From assembly GCA_021442155.1 (NCBI GenBank), contig CM038223.1, forward strand, positions 30,416,983 to 30,480,982: DNA of 64,000 nucleotides, written 5' to 3'. The translations under genes were made by a program, and so were the position numbers. The notes beneath the pieces were generated by a model. The model was not told the DNA's origin. It saw nothing but the letters and a program-made list of their open reading frames with translations, and did not search any database. This document shows positions 11,111 to 22,481 of the stretch, piece by piece (the first letter of the stretch is position 1; each line of letters begins with the position of its first letter). The stretch is from Cymbidium sinense (taxonomy: Eukaryota; Streptophyta; Magnoliopsida; Asparagales; Orchidaceae).

Positions 11111-12190
11111 GGTGTTTAGAAACCTCTAAAGAGTTCATAGACCCTTTTATATATGAGATAAGAGTAGGGTGAGCCCCTTAGAATGTCCACTACTCTTCAC
11201 TAAAGAATGATATGAGAAGTAAAAGATTTGGAGTTTATAGTCACATAGGTTGCACTCAACTAGAGCCTCAAAGAAGCGCCATCTAGGTATGCCATTGGTC
11301 TATAAAAGCCTAAGATGCTAGTGAAGCTTTAAATTGGCTAATAGACAAGTAAATGCTAAAAATATATACTTGATTATGGTGGAAGAATTTTTTTAAAGGA
11401 TTATTAAATAAAAAAATATCCAAGGTTTTAAATTAAATTTCTTAGGAGTGATTGAGAGTTTTTCATGGACAGGTGATGGAATTAGAGAGATTTAGTGGAA
11501 GGGATCTCGAGGCTAGACAAGCTTATGCTTATTTGAAAGTCACATTGGAAAAATAAAATTTGAAGTTTTGTAAATGGAAAAATTTTAATTTTATAATTAT
11601 CTTAGAATTTTAACTTGTGATATATAGTTTCTAGTAGAAATATAAGCCCTTTTGAGTGGTTTAGTAGAGAGAGTGCTAAAACAAGCCCAAATCAAGCTAA
11701 TATGGGCTGATCTAAATTATCTTTTCTTGGGAAAAAGCTTAAAGTACTCTAAATGAGTGAAAATTATGGAAGAGGGTTAATTTAATATATAAAATTTTTT
11801 ATCTAAAGTATTTGATAGAGTTTTTTAAGTTTATGTAATTGTAATGATAGAAGAAAATAGACAAGGTAGTTGTCCAACAAGTTTGAGTTGTGAGCATTCA
11901 AGAACGTTTTAGAGTGGGTTTAAGGACTTGGATGATGAATGGCTTTAATTATATGTTAATTATGATGTATGAGGGGATGTTTGAATGATTTTTCAAAGTT
12001 CTAAGAGGAGGTTAGGAAAGACTTACAAGATATAGACAAATCCGACCAAGGAATGGCTAAGCTAAGCCACCAAGCACTAATACAAAGATAAAGAAATTCT
12101 CTAAAGTAATTTTATCATTTCAAAGCTAAAAAATTTCATTACATAGCAACCTTATTTATAAAAATTACAATGACCGTCATTCCAAAAACA
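11111..12190. other. Unassigned AT-rich spacer
   Basis: No coding motif or second copy found. It is AG-rich around 11340-11900. It may be an LTR of an element not otherwise present in the window. Confidence 0.35.
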
Positions 12191-12299
12191 AAGAAGAAGA
12201 AGAAGAAGAAGAAGAAGAAGAAGAAGAAGAAGAAGAAGAAGAAGAAGAAGAAGAAGAAGAAGAAGAAGAAGAAGAAGAAGAAGAAAAGAAGAAGAAGAG
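12191..12299. repeat. (AAG)n microsatellite
   Basis: About 31 uninterrupted AAG units followed, after one interruption (AAAAG), by a few more. This trinucleotide tract is long and nearly perfect, so it is likely polymorphic. Confidence 0.97.
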
Positions 12300-12605
12300 A
12301 AAAGTTTTGGGCGAAAAAAGCTGGGTGGTGATTAATGGAGAAGGTACAAACAACCTAAACTAATTTATCTTATCTTCCATTAATTAACTATTGATTTAAT
12401 TTTTAAGATCCATGTATCAAATTTAAATAAGAAAAATATAAAATCAATTTTTTTATTGGCATATTATGATGGGCCTTGCTTGGGAACTTTCTTGAATTAT
12501 ACTTCCTAGTTATACTTTGTACTACGTACATTCTCCCCTTCTTCAATAATTATACTCTATAGAATTCATTAAAAGATAATAAAAAGAACCAAGCATGTAA
12601 TATGA
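12300..12605. other. Spacer before copia gag
   Basis: AT-rich, with no gene signal. It could be the leader of the copia remnant that follows, but no LTR end or tRNA-Met primer-binding site is visible. Confidence 0.4.
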
Positions 12606-14015
12606 GTAGAAAAAATATAAGGAAAATTGTGTGTTAATTATAAAAGAACTAATGAGGCCAAACAATCTCCCATTAATATACTTCTACGTGATTATGAACT
12701 CTTTTGTATGCTACATCATGACTTTTTTTCTAACATGCACACTCTTTTTACAAAAATCATCACTTCACTGTATGCTTTAGAAAGAAAGTTTACAAATGCT
12801 AGAAAATTGAACAAAAATTTAGGTTTATTTCTTGAATCTTGGGATGCCAAGATTATTGCCATTTTTATTCCAAAAATTTATTTATTTATTATATTGATCA
12901 TCAGTTAGCTCTCTTATTGCTTATAAATAAAAAATTTTGCAAAGGAATACTAACGTAAGTGACAAGGAAAGGAAAAGAAAATTGATTTCTATTAAAGCAA
13001 AGACTTTGATTGCATTAAGGAAAATTGTAGCAATGATGATGATGATGTCGCTCTTATAACTAGGAAGTTCAAAAACATCATAAAAGATAAAAAGAAGTGA
13101 TTTGATCAAAGGAAAGAAAAAAATTAAAATATGAGCTCCTCAAAGGTTACTGATCCAATTTGCTATGACTGTAAAAAGTTAGGTCACATCAAATGGGAAT
13201 GCCCTTTAGTATAAAACACCAATAAAAAAGATAATAAAAAAATGGATATAGAGAAGGGCAACAGGAGGACTCATTGTTCATTCTAGATCAACTCAAACTC
13301 ATACTTTATTGAAGATGAGGCTGCAAAAGAAGCCATGAACCTCTCTTTGATGGCTAAAATAGAATATTATGATTCTGATAATGAACATATAAATAATCAT
13401 AGTTATGATGAACCCTTGAATTTTTGTGAGGAATTACATGCTCCATTCAAATCTCTAAAAAAAAATATTTAACTTCAAGGAAAAACTTCTAATCTTTAGA
13501 AAATAATCATAACACACTTCTGCAAGAAAATGAAAATTTACAAAATGATAATAAAGTGTTAGAAATTTAAAAGTCATCAAAGAACATGAGTTATCTAAAA
13601 AAATTAGCTTTCTTGATTGTGTAAATGAAAACTTGAAAAAAATTACAAACTACAAAAAGAGCACATTCACTCAAAAACGAAAATTCAAAGGTATGAAGAT
13701 CTTGCATTCCTTAATGGTCATTGCTTTTCTTATCGCATGTTTCAACACATTGCTAATATATGCATACATTATTCACATTAAAACTTATTATATGCATGAA
13801 TTCAAAAATCTTATCATATCTCTCTTATTTCTATATGTATGGAACCCAATCAAGTCATGGTTCTTAAAAAACTAAGCTAAATTTATTTTGTAGATATGCC
13901 ATCACTCTAGGGCTGATGAAGGCATATGGTACTTAGACATTGGGTGCTATTAACATATGAAGAGGGATGAAAATAAATTCATCTCTACATAACTCAAAGT
14001 GGAAGAAATTATACC
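12606..14015 (+). pseudogene. Ty1/copia gag-protease remnant (SIRE-like)
   Basis: Three parts can be read. At about 12627-12880, LLRDYELFCM...MHTLFTKIITSLYALERKFTNA...LESWDAKIIAI matches the UBN2-type copia gag (the YELFkM, RF..iv..L..LGk, sLP.sWe.kv.aI pattern). At 13040-13090 lies DDDDVALITRKFKNIIKDKKK, the acidic and basic linker typical of this gag. At 13161-13202 there is a complete CCHC zinc knuckle, CYDCKKLGHIKWEC (CX2CX4HX4C), the nucleic-acid-binding part of Gag. At 13927-13947 WYLDIGC stands in for the WyLDSGCSrHM protease entry; its DSG is changed to DIG. Frameshifts and stops separate the parts. The remnant is cut at about 14015 by a truncated gypsy LTR. The long linker between knuckle and protease suggests a SIRE/Maximus-type element. 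Confidence 0.85.
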
Positions 14016-16071
14016 CTTAGAGACATTTTAAGCACTCAAATCTCAAAAAAAAAAATATCAAATTTGAAGGCCTCCATCGTGAACTTGGTTCTAGCGTGAG
14101 AAGACCACGCTACCTTCATTGATCTTAGATCTATAATAAGGGACAAAAGTGCTTTTGCACTAAAAAAATGTGTGATTTCTAGCACTAATAAAGTGTTATG
14201 TTGCCAAAATTTTAAAAAATCGATGAATTTCCACCAAGAAAACTTCCTAAAAAATGGTGTTCCCAATACGTATCGCCTAAGCACTGGACATAGTGCCATA
14301 GTGCTAGGCTATCAGAAATTTAAACACATGTATCCTACATCTTGACACCATAGTGCCATATTCTAAGCATTGTAGTGCTACCTTCTTCAGTTTTAAACAA
14401 ACAAAACATACAATCATAAAGTCATAGTGATATATCTAAAATGTTAGGGTGCTACATTAATTTTGTAGTTTTTATTACTAAAATAAACAAATAAAATATC
14501 AAACTCTCTATATCTAAATTCCAAATTCTACATTCTTATTGTTGCAGTGCTAACATCTTGGGTTAGGTCTTGAAAGATATCTTTTCTTACAACAATGTCA
14601 ATAAGAAACCGATGATCGACCCTCTAGATGTTGATGAAAAATCATTTATCTTATAGCTCCTTAGCTTCAAATTTAGTGGCACGGCATGACCCTCTCAATT
14701 TAGATGATAAAATATTCCTAACATATAACACCACAGTGCTACCTCTCAAGCATCGTAGCATTATCTTATCAGGTAATAAGCCAAAAATCTTTATTTTATA
14801 GAGCCATAGTGATAGATATTTGGCACCGCAGTGCTACCTTCTCAAGATAATAAATTTTATAAGTAAATAATATGACCTATATGAGCCCCAACATAATAAT
14901 AATTGCCTAAGTTCCATGTCTAATGATGTTCTGAGTTAATATACAATAAATTTGAATCACATTCATACATTCAAATTTAAAGATCATCTTCTAATTTTAA
15001 TTAAAAATTATAAAAACACCAGCATGGGACCTAGCATAATAATAATTGGGTAAGTCTACTGCCTAAGGATGCTTTGCGAGTTAATATTCTCAGTTGACTC
15101 TTATGACTAGTCCATGTTAACAAAACTTGTTTATTCCTTAATGAGGGACATGTTGATTGTCAAATTCTTTCGAAGGGGATATGTTTAATTTGGATGAAAT
15201 TCAACTAACTTAAAGTAAGCAATCATCCACCCATCCATCATTTATTTGTCAAGGATGATAAGCTAAGAAAACCCTTGCACACAATAAATTATATTTCAAA
15301 TTAAATATATAACTATGTTCAAACTCAAATAATCTCATCTCAGTAAAGACATAGATAGTGCCATCTATCTACATGGTTTTGGCACCAAATGACACCACGT
15401 GAAATCAAGATAAGGCTAGAACCCTCTGATCGAGTGGCTTGGTATCAATATAGCTCCACTATATTATAGTCACGATAATAACCAATATATTCCCTTATGG
15501 CTTTGATCCTTAAGCTATGAATTATAGAATAGATTTAATAGGAAAAAAACCTTCTTTTAGCTAAGTTTGACATAAATTTGTCACTTTAGATAAATACCAC
15601 CCCAAGTCTATAAGAACATCTTGGATGATGCAACTCATGGCAGTTGATAATAATTCTTGATTAGAAACTAGTTCCCCATGCTAAGTAGACTAAGGACCAC
15701 AATAGTTTGAGATGACAAAACCATGAGATCTTGATCAGGCGTGTGATCATCGCCCCCAATATACACTTTAAATTAAAATGATAGTCATTTATGCTATATT
15801 ATGTACCGCTAGACACCAATTCATATCAAATTAGATATGCTTATTTTCCAACTTTAATATAGATTACTCTCTTACTACTGTAAGAGGGGTAATTAACTAT
15901 GAAGGCTTGCAATTATTGAAAGTGGAACCTAGATCTAAGTAAACTCTAACATAATATTAGGAAAAATCTAGTTATATATATATATCAATCTACCTCATGA
16001 AGAAACATACTCCTACCCATCTCAATAAAGATGGTAGAGAACATCCTTCAAGGTGTTTTTTTTAGCGATTA
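14016..16071 (+). mobile_element. Tat-type gypsy 5' LTR, lacking its first ~500 bp (LTR B)
   Basis: It aligns block by block with LTR C and the solo LTR: the 'aaaagtgcttttgcactaaaa' block at 14142, GCACCATAGTGC-type motifs to 14850, then 'tgaattatagaatagatttaatagg', the 'agacaccaattcatatca' block and the terminal AGCGATTA at 16071. The left end begins inside the LTR (equivalent to about 23.03 kb in LTR C) right after the copia protease, so its first 500 bp are missing. It is followed by a primer-binding site, so it is the 5' LTR of the element that ends with LTR C. Confidence 0.8.
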
Positions 16072-16077
16072 AATTTT

Positions 16078-16093
16078 TAGTGACTCCATTGGG
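16078..16093 (+). promoter_or_regulatory. Primer-binding site, tRNA-Arg(ACG) type
   Basis: TAGTGACTCCATTGGG lies 6 bp after the LTR end. The complement of the 3' end of plant tRNA-Arg(ACG) is TGGCGACTCCGCTGGG, so this is the priming site for minus-strand DNA synthesis with three mismatches. The better preserved minus-strand copy at 57718-57733 supports the assignment. Confidence 0.75.
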
Positions 16094-16400
16094 TATCACT
16101 TCTTACTCCATCTATGGTTGGAAAATTTAAAATATACGTTGTCATCATAGACTGTAATATCAAATTATATTCTTTTATAAAAAATATTAGGTTCCTAGAA
16201 CATAGTAGAACCTAATTTTAGATTTACAACTAGGTTTTTAAATGGCAAAAAATTAGGAACATAATATCCAAAGATATGCGTGAGACTTTAATCAAAGCTT
16301 TAAAAACCCAAAATAATATGAAGTATTTTCACTGAAGAAAAAAATGAAAGAGGTGTTGATCTCATTTTGGGATGAGGTTAACATTTCTTCCAAAGACAAT
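16094..16400 (+). pseudogene. Leader plus gag-pol junction fragment of gypsy element
   Basis: The first 120 bp match the leader of the inverted copy at 57.6-57.7 kb (CATCTATGGTTGGAAAA and following). At about 16270-16330 a frame reads SKDMRETLIKALK, the counterpart of SKDIREIIIKALQ at 37807 in the better element, from the region just before protease. Gag is therefore deleted between leader and this point. The fragment ends where the AT-rich copy 1 begins. Confidence 0.65.
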
Positions 16401-16406
16401 TATTAT

Positions 16407-16431
16407 GACTTCTAATCTTAAATTAGAAGTC
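16407..16431. repeat. Terminal stem-loop of AT-rich copy 1
   Basis: GACTTCTAAT and ATTAGAAGTC form a perfect 10-bp stem with a 5-base loop, one base after the element's likely start. Copy 3 has a stem-loop in the same place with a different sequence. Confidence 0.75.
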
Positions 16432-18099
16432 TTTTAACTAAGCACCTAGATCATCACACTTAGTGATCGAGTGCACCCTCCTTGAATTAATCTAACTTAA
16501 TGGGTTTAGTTAGAATCAACTCAAATCTTCAACTTAAATATACACGACCCTAAATTTAAAATTGATTAATCTTAGATTAGGGTTTAATTAGGAAATTAAT
16601 ACTAACTACCTTAATTAAGCTAAGAATCATATAAACTTAAAGAAATTCAAATTAAATTCAAACAAACCCAAATTAAATAAAATTAAAAGCATGAAACCAT
16701 CACATGAAATTGAATAAATCTAAATATAAATTAAAGGTCAAAGATTGATCAACCCATTTACATAGGTTTGACTTATGTGGGTCCCACCAAGTCGAAGGTC
16801 AACCCACCAAAATTTTGACCAAATAAAATCATATGTAAATATGAATTTAAAAGAATATAAGTCCAATGTGGCCTTAATTAGGCTAATTAGATCATTTGAC
16901 ATAAATAGGCCTAAATGGGTCTTATTGGGTTTAAACTTAAATGATTATTGAACATAAACAACCCATTATTTTGTCTAATTTGGTCATTTGACCTAAATGA
17001 GCCCAAACTTAACCCATTAAGACCAACTTGGGTCAAATGGGTTCAAAATGAAATAAAATTAGAATTGTTTGATCCAATGCATTCTAAATTGCTTAGATTA
17101 ACCTAATTGAAAATTAAACACATTATAATTGTGACCAGTAAACTAATTAACTTAATTAAAATCAATCCAAATCCAATTATATCAAAATGGACTAAACCTA
17201 AAGTAAGCACTCCAAAAATTTTAAAATCCTTAAAACCCTTTGATTAAATAGTTTATTATTGATTAAATTCACACAATCCAAGCATTGATCTAAGGCTAAT
17301 CCATCAAGTGAGGCAACTTAGATCAAACCAATAAAAAATCATTAAATGGCATAGTTCAAAAGGATTTCAACCTAATCTTCAATTAATTCCTTTAGGATGC
17401 AACCAAAATTTTCCCAAACTTAATTAATGTTGATTTATAGCCAACATTAAGCCACTTAATAAACTTCAAATAAATATAAAGCCAAAGAGGATGCCATGGC
17501 AAGTCAAAGTCATGTAAAGCCAAATCCAACTCTATAACCTCATTCCTATTCCACCTCTTTAGCTTAGGCAGGTGTTGGATGGATAGCAAGCCATGTAACT
17601 AATTTCCAAGGATTGTAATCATCCCAGTCGACCAAGAGGAGAAGAAACTAAGCTAAAATGCTCCCGACTTTAATGCCATCTTCACCTATGCTATTTTTAA
17701 GTGAAATAGACCATCCCGCCACCTTCTCTACCTTGCACGAAGTTGAAACCCATCTTTCCCAAATCCCCTCGCCACAAAAAGGCCAGAGAATGACCAAAGT
17801 CAATGGAATCTAAGCCAAGGTTGGTCTAGGAGGTGATCTAGAGTGAGGTGATTCAATTCTTTTGGCACACTATTCCATTTGTTTCTTTTAAAAGAAACAT
17901 ATAGCTAAGATCAAGCTAGATCTCAGATTAAAACTAATAAGAGGAATCATGGATTGAATCATGGCCATCTATTCTTTAATCAGACGATTTGTAATTAACC
18001 TACATGTGCCACATTTTTAACATGGATCCATGTGGATCCTGCATGGCATGATGATGCAGTGCCACATGGAAAGTGGCTACATCAAAACTACATGGGCAA

Positions 18100-20460
18100 A
18101 ATTCAGGTTTTTTGAATTAAAAAATTAAGAAAATATGCATATAAATTAAAAAAATCATAAGAAATTAAAGATAAATCCAAAAAAAATGCAAACTTGGGCT
18201 CTATGGATTTCTCTTGATGAGAGAAATCCATTAAAATTGAAATCCCAAAATTATATTATGTATTTTTCCTATAATTTAAGTTTAAATAAAAATTGTCAAA
18301 CCCTAATTAATCTCAAACCAATAATCAAATTGAAATGAAACTTTGGAGAATTGAAATTGATCTTAAGACAAACATTAGGTAAATGTTTCATAATTTATTG
18401 AGTAGTTGATCTTGATATTAGAATTTTCAAACCCTAAACCCTAACTTTTATGAAATAAAATAAATGATGAAAATTAATCAAACTAATTCAAAACATTATA
18501 ATACATCCAAATAAACATAAATAACCCATTGAAACCCATTAGAACATAATAAATCACAAGATGGCTTAATTAGGCCATTAATTGAATTAATTAATTCAAT
18601 TAATCAACCTGAATTTAAATAAAACATAATAAATCAACTAGAACCCCTAAAATTATGAATGAACCCTCTTGGGATGCATAGTACATAGGGGAATCAAGAA
18701 AAAATAAAACCCCAAAAAACTTTTCACTAAGTTAGACCTAATTTATGTTTTAATGAAATAATTAAAAGCATAATCACACCATAATTACACATTTGATCAA
18801 AATGAAACTTTAGGGAAATCAAATTGGTAGGGAACCCCACTTACAAAAAAAAGTTCAAATCCATTTGACTTTTGGATTGGGAGTATTTGAATTTCCAAGC
18901 CTCTAGGTAAATTTAAAGGAAATGTTGAATCAAAGATATCATAGAAATTATAAAACCTATCATATAAATTTAAAACATCATAATTGCCATGAGAGCACTT
19001 AAATAAAATACCTAAGCCAACTGAAAGCATTAGAAACTAATTAATCCTAAGTTAAAGATTATGATTAAATAAAAATATGAAATTTAACTATATTTAATAG
19101 TAATAATCCCTTAAAACATAATAATTCCATTTATAAATTGAAATATAAAGTTCATTAACCTCTTAAACTTATAGGTTATCAACATATAAATACATTAAAA
19201 CCATTTGGATTAAGGAATGATATGGTATAAATGCAAATATGAAAGGTTAAGTGTAATTAAACTTTAAGCTAGGTTGAATTAAACTTAACATGACAAAGTA
19301 AAATAAGGCAAAATTAATACATAACGGAATAACCTTTCTTTAAATTCCTTAAGTCATGATAAAAGGAAAATTTACATTAGGCTAAATGTTCTTTGCAATT
19401 GAAATAATGATCCTTCCCTTCAAATTAATTAAACTAAATTGAACCATTCCATAATATATGAAATATACAATTTGAAATCTTAAAGAATTTCATGAAATGA
19501 ATAAATTCAAATAAGAAAGAATCATTAATGTAAATGAGTTATAGAATTAAAGAATAATAAATTGAATAATCGGAACATAATAAATTGAATATAAATTTAC
19601 TTAGGTTAATGAACATTAATGAAAATGAACAAATGAAATTAAATTGAATTAATTGAATGAAATACTTACACCTAAATATAATGAATAAACTATATGCATC
19701 TTATAATTAAATAAATGAAATGAAAATAAAATGGAATTATACATAAAGCTTTACCCGAAATCAAAATTAATAAAATCAATAAACAAAGATAAATATTAAT
19801 TAAAGAATATAAATATTAAAACCTAATCAATCTAAAGTTATACAAGTAAAACAAATTTAATATCCAAGTAAAGTCAAATAATTTAAATTTGAAATATATA
19901 AATCATCATAATCAATAAAGAAAACATGTAAAATTAAAATAAATCAAATTAAACAAATAAATGATAAATATCAATATCACACTAGCCAAAAGATTTAAAT
20001 GAAACTAAAATCAAAATAACAAGTGAATTAACTTAAAGAGAAAATTAAATTTAATCATAATAACAAATGAATTAAAAGCTCAAGTTAAAATTAATTTAAA
20101 CTAAATCACAACATTATTGATAAAGAAATCAAAATATAAGACATTAAATGAAAAATAAAACAAAAATTGAAAATAAAATTAATTAAACTAAATTAATTCA
20201 AACCCTCTAAATTTAAAGAAAAGTTCAATTAAAATACTTTGGATCTTAATTAGACTTTTAGAATGAATATTAACCTTAGAATAAAGATATCATCCTATTA
20301 AGACTTAAAATGTTGAATGGAATGGGCTCCACCCAAAATAAATCCTATTCTAATCATCATTCTTAAGAAAACTAAATATAATTTTAACATAATAAAATGT
20401 ACCTAAATTGAAGACAAAAAATCAGTAAATCATTAAATCATTTGAATTGAACTCATCCAA
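18100..20460. other. Extremely A-rich core of AT-rich copy 1
   Basis: About 2.3 kb with A-rich words such as AAATTAA, AATAAA and TTGAAT and almost no CpG. There is no coding sign. It includes a short telomere-like string, AAACCCTAAACCCTAAC, at about 18430-18446, which is too short to be a telomere remnant. Confidence 0.6.
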
Positions 20461-21810
20461 AAGTAAATAAACAACTTCTCAAAACCTAAAAGCCTGGTAA
20501 TGTCTTTCCACACAAACCTTTTTTCTTCGAACACTAGGTTATAAGTGATGGACCCTAGACTTAGGTTAGGTCATTCTATGATTTTCTATAATTTTCTGTG
20601 ATGTTGTGATGCAAATTGCTTTTATTATTTTGTAGTATACTATTTTAGAGTGGATGGTAGGATTGATTGCCATTAGTCTGGATGGTAGGAAATTATTTCA
20701 AGAATTAACATTGTCTTATGTAGGGGGCTGTATTAAAGGGATTGCCATCAAAAATAAAAATTATAAAATTATTTTTTGCTTACAGGTGCTAAATATTCCC
20801 TTATCATAGCCCATAGAATAGGTGGACCTAGCAAGCAACTAATGCTAAGCCAATATAACTACTATGTGTTGTTTGTATTTTTTGACATTTATTTTGCAAA
20901 AATTAGGATTTATTTTTTAATTTAAAAATGTAAATTTGACTTTAGAATTATGTTAGGATCTATGGAGTCTAGGATTTTCAAGAGCTGAACCTACCAGGAG
21001 ATGGTGCAGAGGTCCATTGTGAAGCCCAATGGAGGTCCCTAAAGTAGGAGACAAAAAGAAGATCCATAGATTTAGACTTGTAGTTAATATATAAAGCTTT
21101 ACCCATTTTCCTTTCTTTCGGGGTGTATAGTAGTGCTCGATCGCATTGAGCTATTTTATAAATTTAAATTAGTTTGATTTATTTTGGGTGCACAATAGAA
21201 TCAACTTACTTTTCTAAGTTTATTTTTATGTTGTGCTTTTTTATGATGAATGCCTGGATGTAGGCTCATAAGGAAAATTAAATTTTCTATACAACTAAAT
21301 TTAATTAATTCAAACATAAAAAAAATGCAATTCAAAACCTCATATAATTTAAAACCATAAGGAAAAACTTAAAATAAATTAGAAATAAATTAACTCTTAA
21401 AAATCATCTAATCATATTATTCCAATCCTTGAATTGGACAACTTCGCCTATTACACATAAGGGCCATTTGACTTGTGAGGATGACCGCCATCTTGGGGAA
21501 GCCTTCCCTCTATTATTGATTTTCCTCATGACTTTTTTCTAAATGCATGGCATATAGACATAAATTGCATACTCATGACCTAAAATTGATTATCGAGTCA
21601 AAATATTAAAAAATATTAAAAATATGCATTAGTTAGTATATTTCTTTTTAGGAATTAGAGAGTGAGTCTAGAATTATTGGATTACTTTCCTAAAATTCAA
21701 TAGTCCAGCCATCTTCCATTCATAAGACTTAGCATCATAAATTTAAAATTCGCTTAGGTAGTGTTAGTTTGTAGCCCCTCCAAGTGGGTTGTAAGTACAG
21801 AAGAGTTAGG

Positions 21811-22370
21811 GGATGTATCTAAATTTAAATCATGACCCATCATTCTTAAAGGGGTTATTTCTAAATTTTAAATTTGGATCCATCTTGCCTAAAATGGCAT
21901 GATCAGATCCATCATGTCCAAAGGAAATGTATCTAAATTTAAATTAAGATCAATCATGCTTAAAGGGGCCAGATCAAATCCATCATTTCCAAAGGAGTTG
22001 GATCTAAATTTAAAACAAGATCCATCATGTCTGAAGGTGTCAAATCTAAATTTAAATTAGATCCATCATGACCAAGATGCTTGGATCTAAATTTAAATAA
22101 AAATCCATTATGCCTAAAGGGGATAGATCAGATCCATAATGCCCTAAGGGGCTAAATCTAAGTTTTAATAAAAGATCCATTATGCCCAAAGGGGCCTGAT
22201 TAGATCCATCATGCCTAAAGGAGTGAGATCAAATCTATCATGTCCAAAAGGGCTGGATCTTAACCTAAAATTAAATTCCACCATGTCCAAAGTGGTCTGT
22301 TCTAAATCTAAGCTTAAATCAAAAATATAATTTAAGTCAAACTATTCCCAAAGGGGCTAGATTTAAACAC
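21811..22370 (+). repeat. Gypsy 3' tandem repeats (GATCCATCATGCC...)
   Basis: Imperfect units of roughly 30-60 bp carry the core CATCATGCCCAAAGGGG preceded by GATC(A)GATC or by GGATCTAAATTTAAAT. At least ten cores lie between 21845 and 22350. The same repeat lies downstream of gypsy integrase at 50564-50985, which places this array in the 3' non-coding region of the B-C element just before its 3' LTR. Macas and colleagues described such 3' arrays in Ogre/Tat elements. Confidence 0.85.
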
Positions 22371-22481
22371 CCAAACATACTCAAAATACCCACAAAAGTG
22401 GTGTCTAAATATAAGCAAAAGAGAGATGGAAATAAATGCATCACGTCTTATCGACATGACAAATTCATTATGCGATAATTT
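22371..22481 (+). other. Pre-LTR segment with CGACATGA block
   Basis: It contains TCACGTCTTATCGACATGAC at 22441-22460, matching TCATGTCCAATCGACATGAC at 56767-56786 before LTR D. The G-run that follows in LTR D is not preserved here (TTATGCGATAA instead). Confidence 0.6.

Larger units (their letters stand above)
16406..21808 (+). mobile_element. AT-rich long non-coding element, copy 1
   Basis: It shares ordered landmarks with copies 2 and 3: a TGAC start followed by a stem-loop, a TTGACC/GGGTCAA-rich part (16.74-17.1 kb), a 'gatccatgtggatcctgcatg' block near 18.02 kb, a very A-rich middle (18.1-20.4 kb), a segment around 20.53-21.3 kb ('ggaccctaga', 'tggaggtccctaaag', 'tttcgg.gtgtatagt'), and an end block at 21.66-21.8 kb ('cgcttaggtagtgtta', 'gggttgtaagt'). 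No frame longer than about 80 codons is convincing. It lies inside the gypsy element bounded by LTRs B and C and stops where that element's tandem repeats begin, so its 3' part is missing compared with copy 3. It is probably an LTR-type element or giant solo LTR; the class is not proven. Confidence 0.65.

Noticed and set aside
18430..18446. Telomere-like AAACCCTAAACCCTAAC
   Set aside because: Only about two and a half units inside A-rich DNA; not an interstitial telomere array. The similar words at 60925-60990 are also too irregular.
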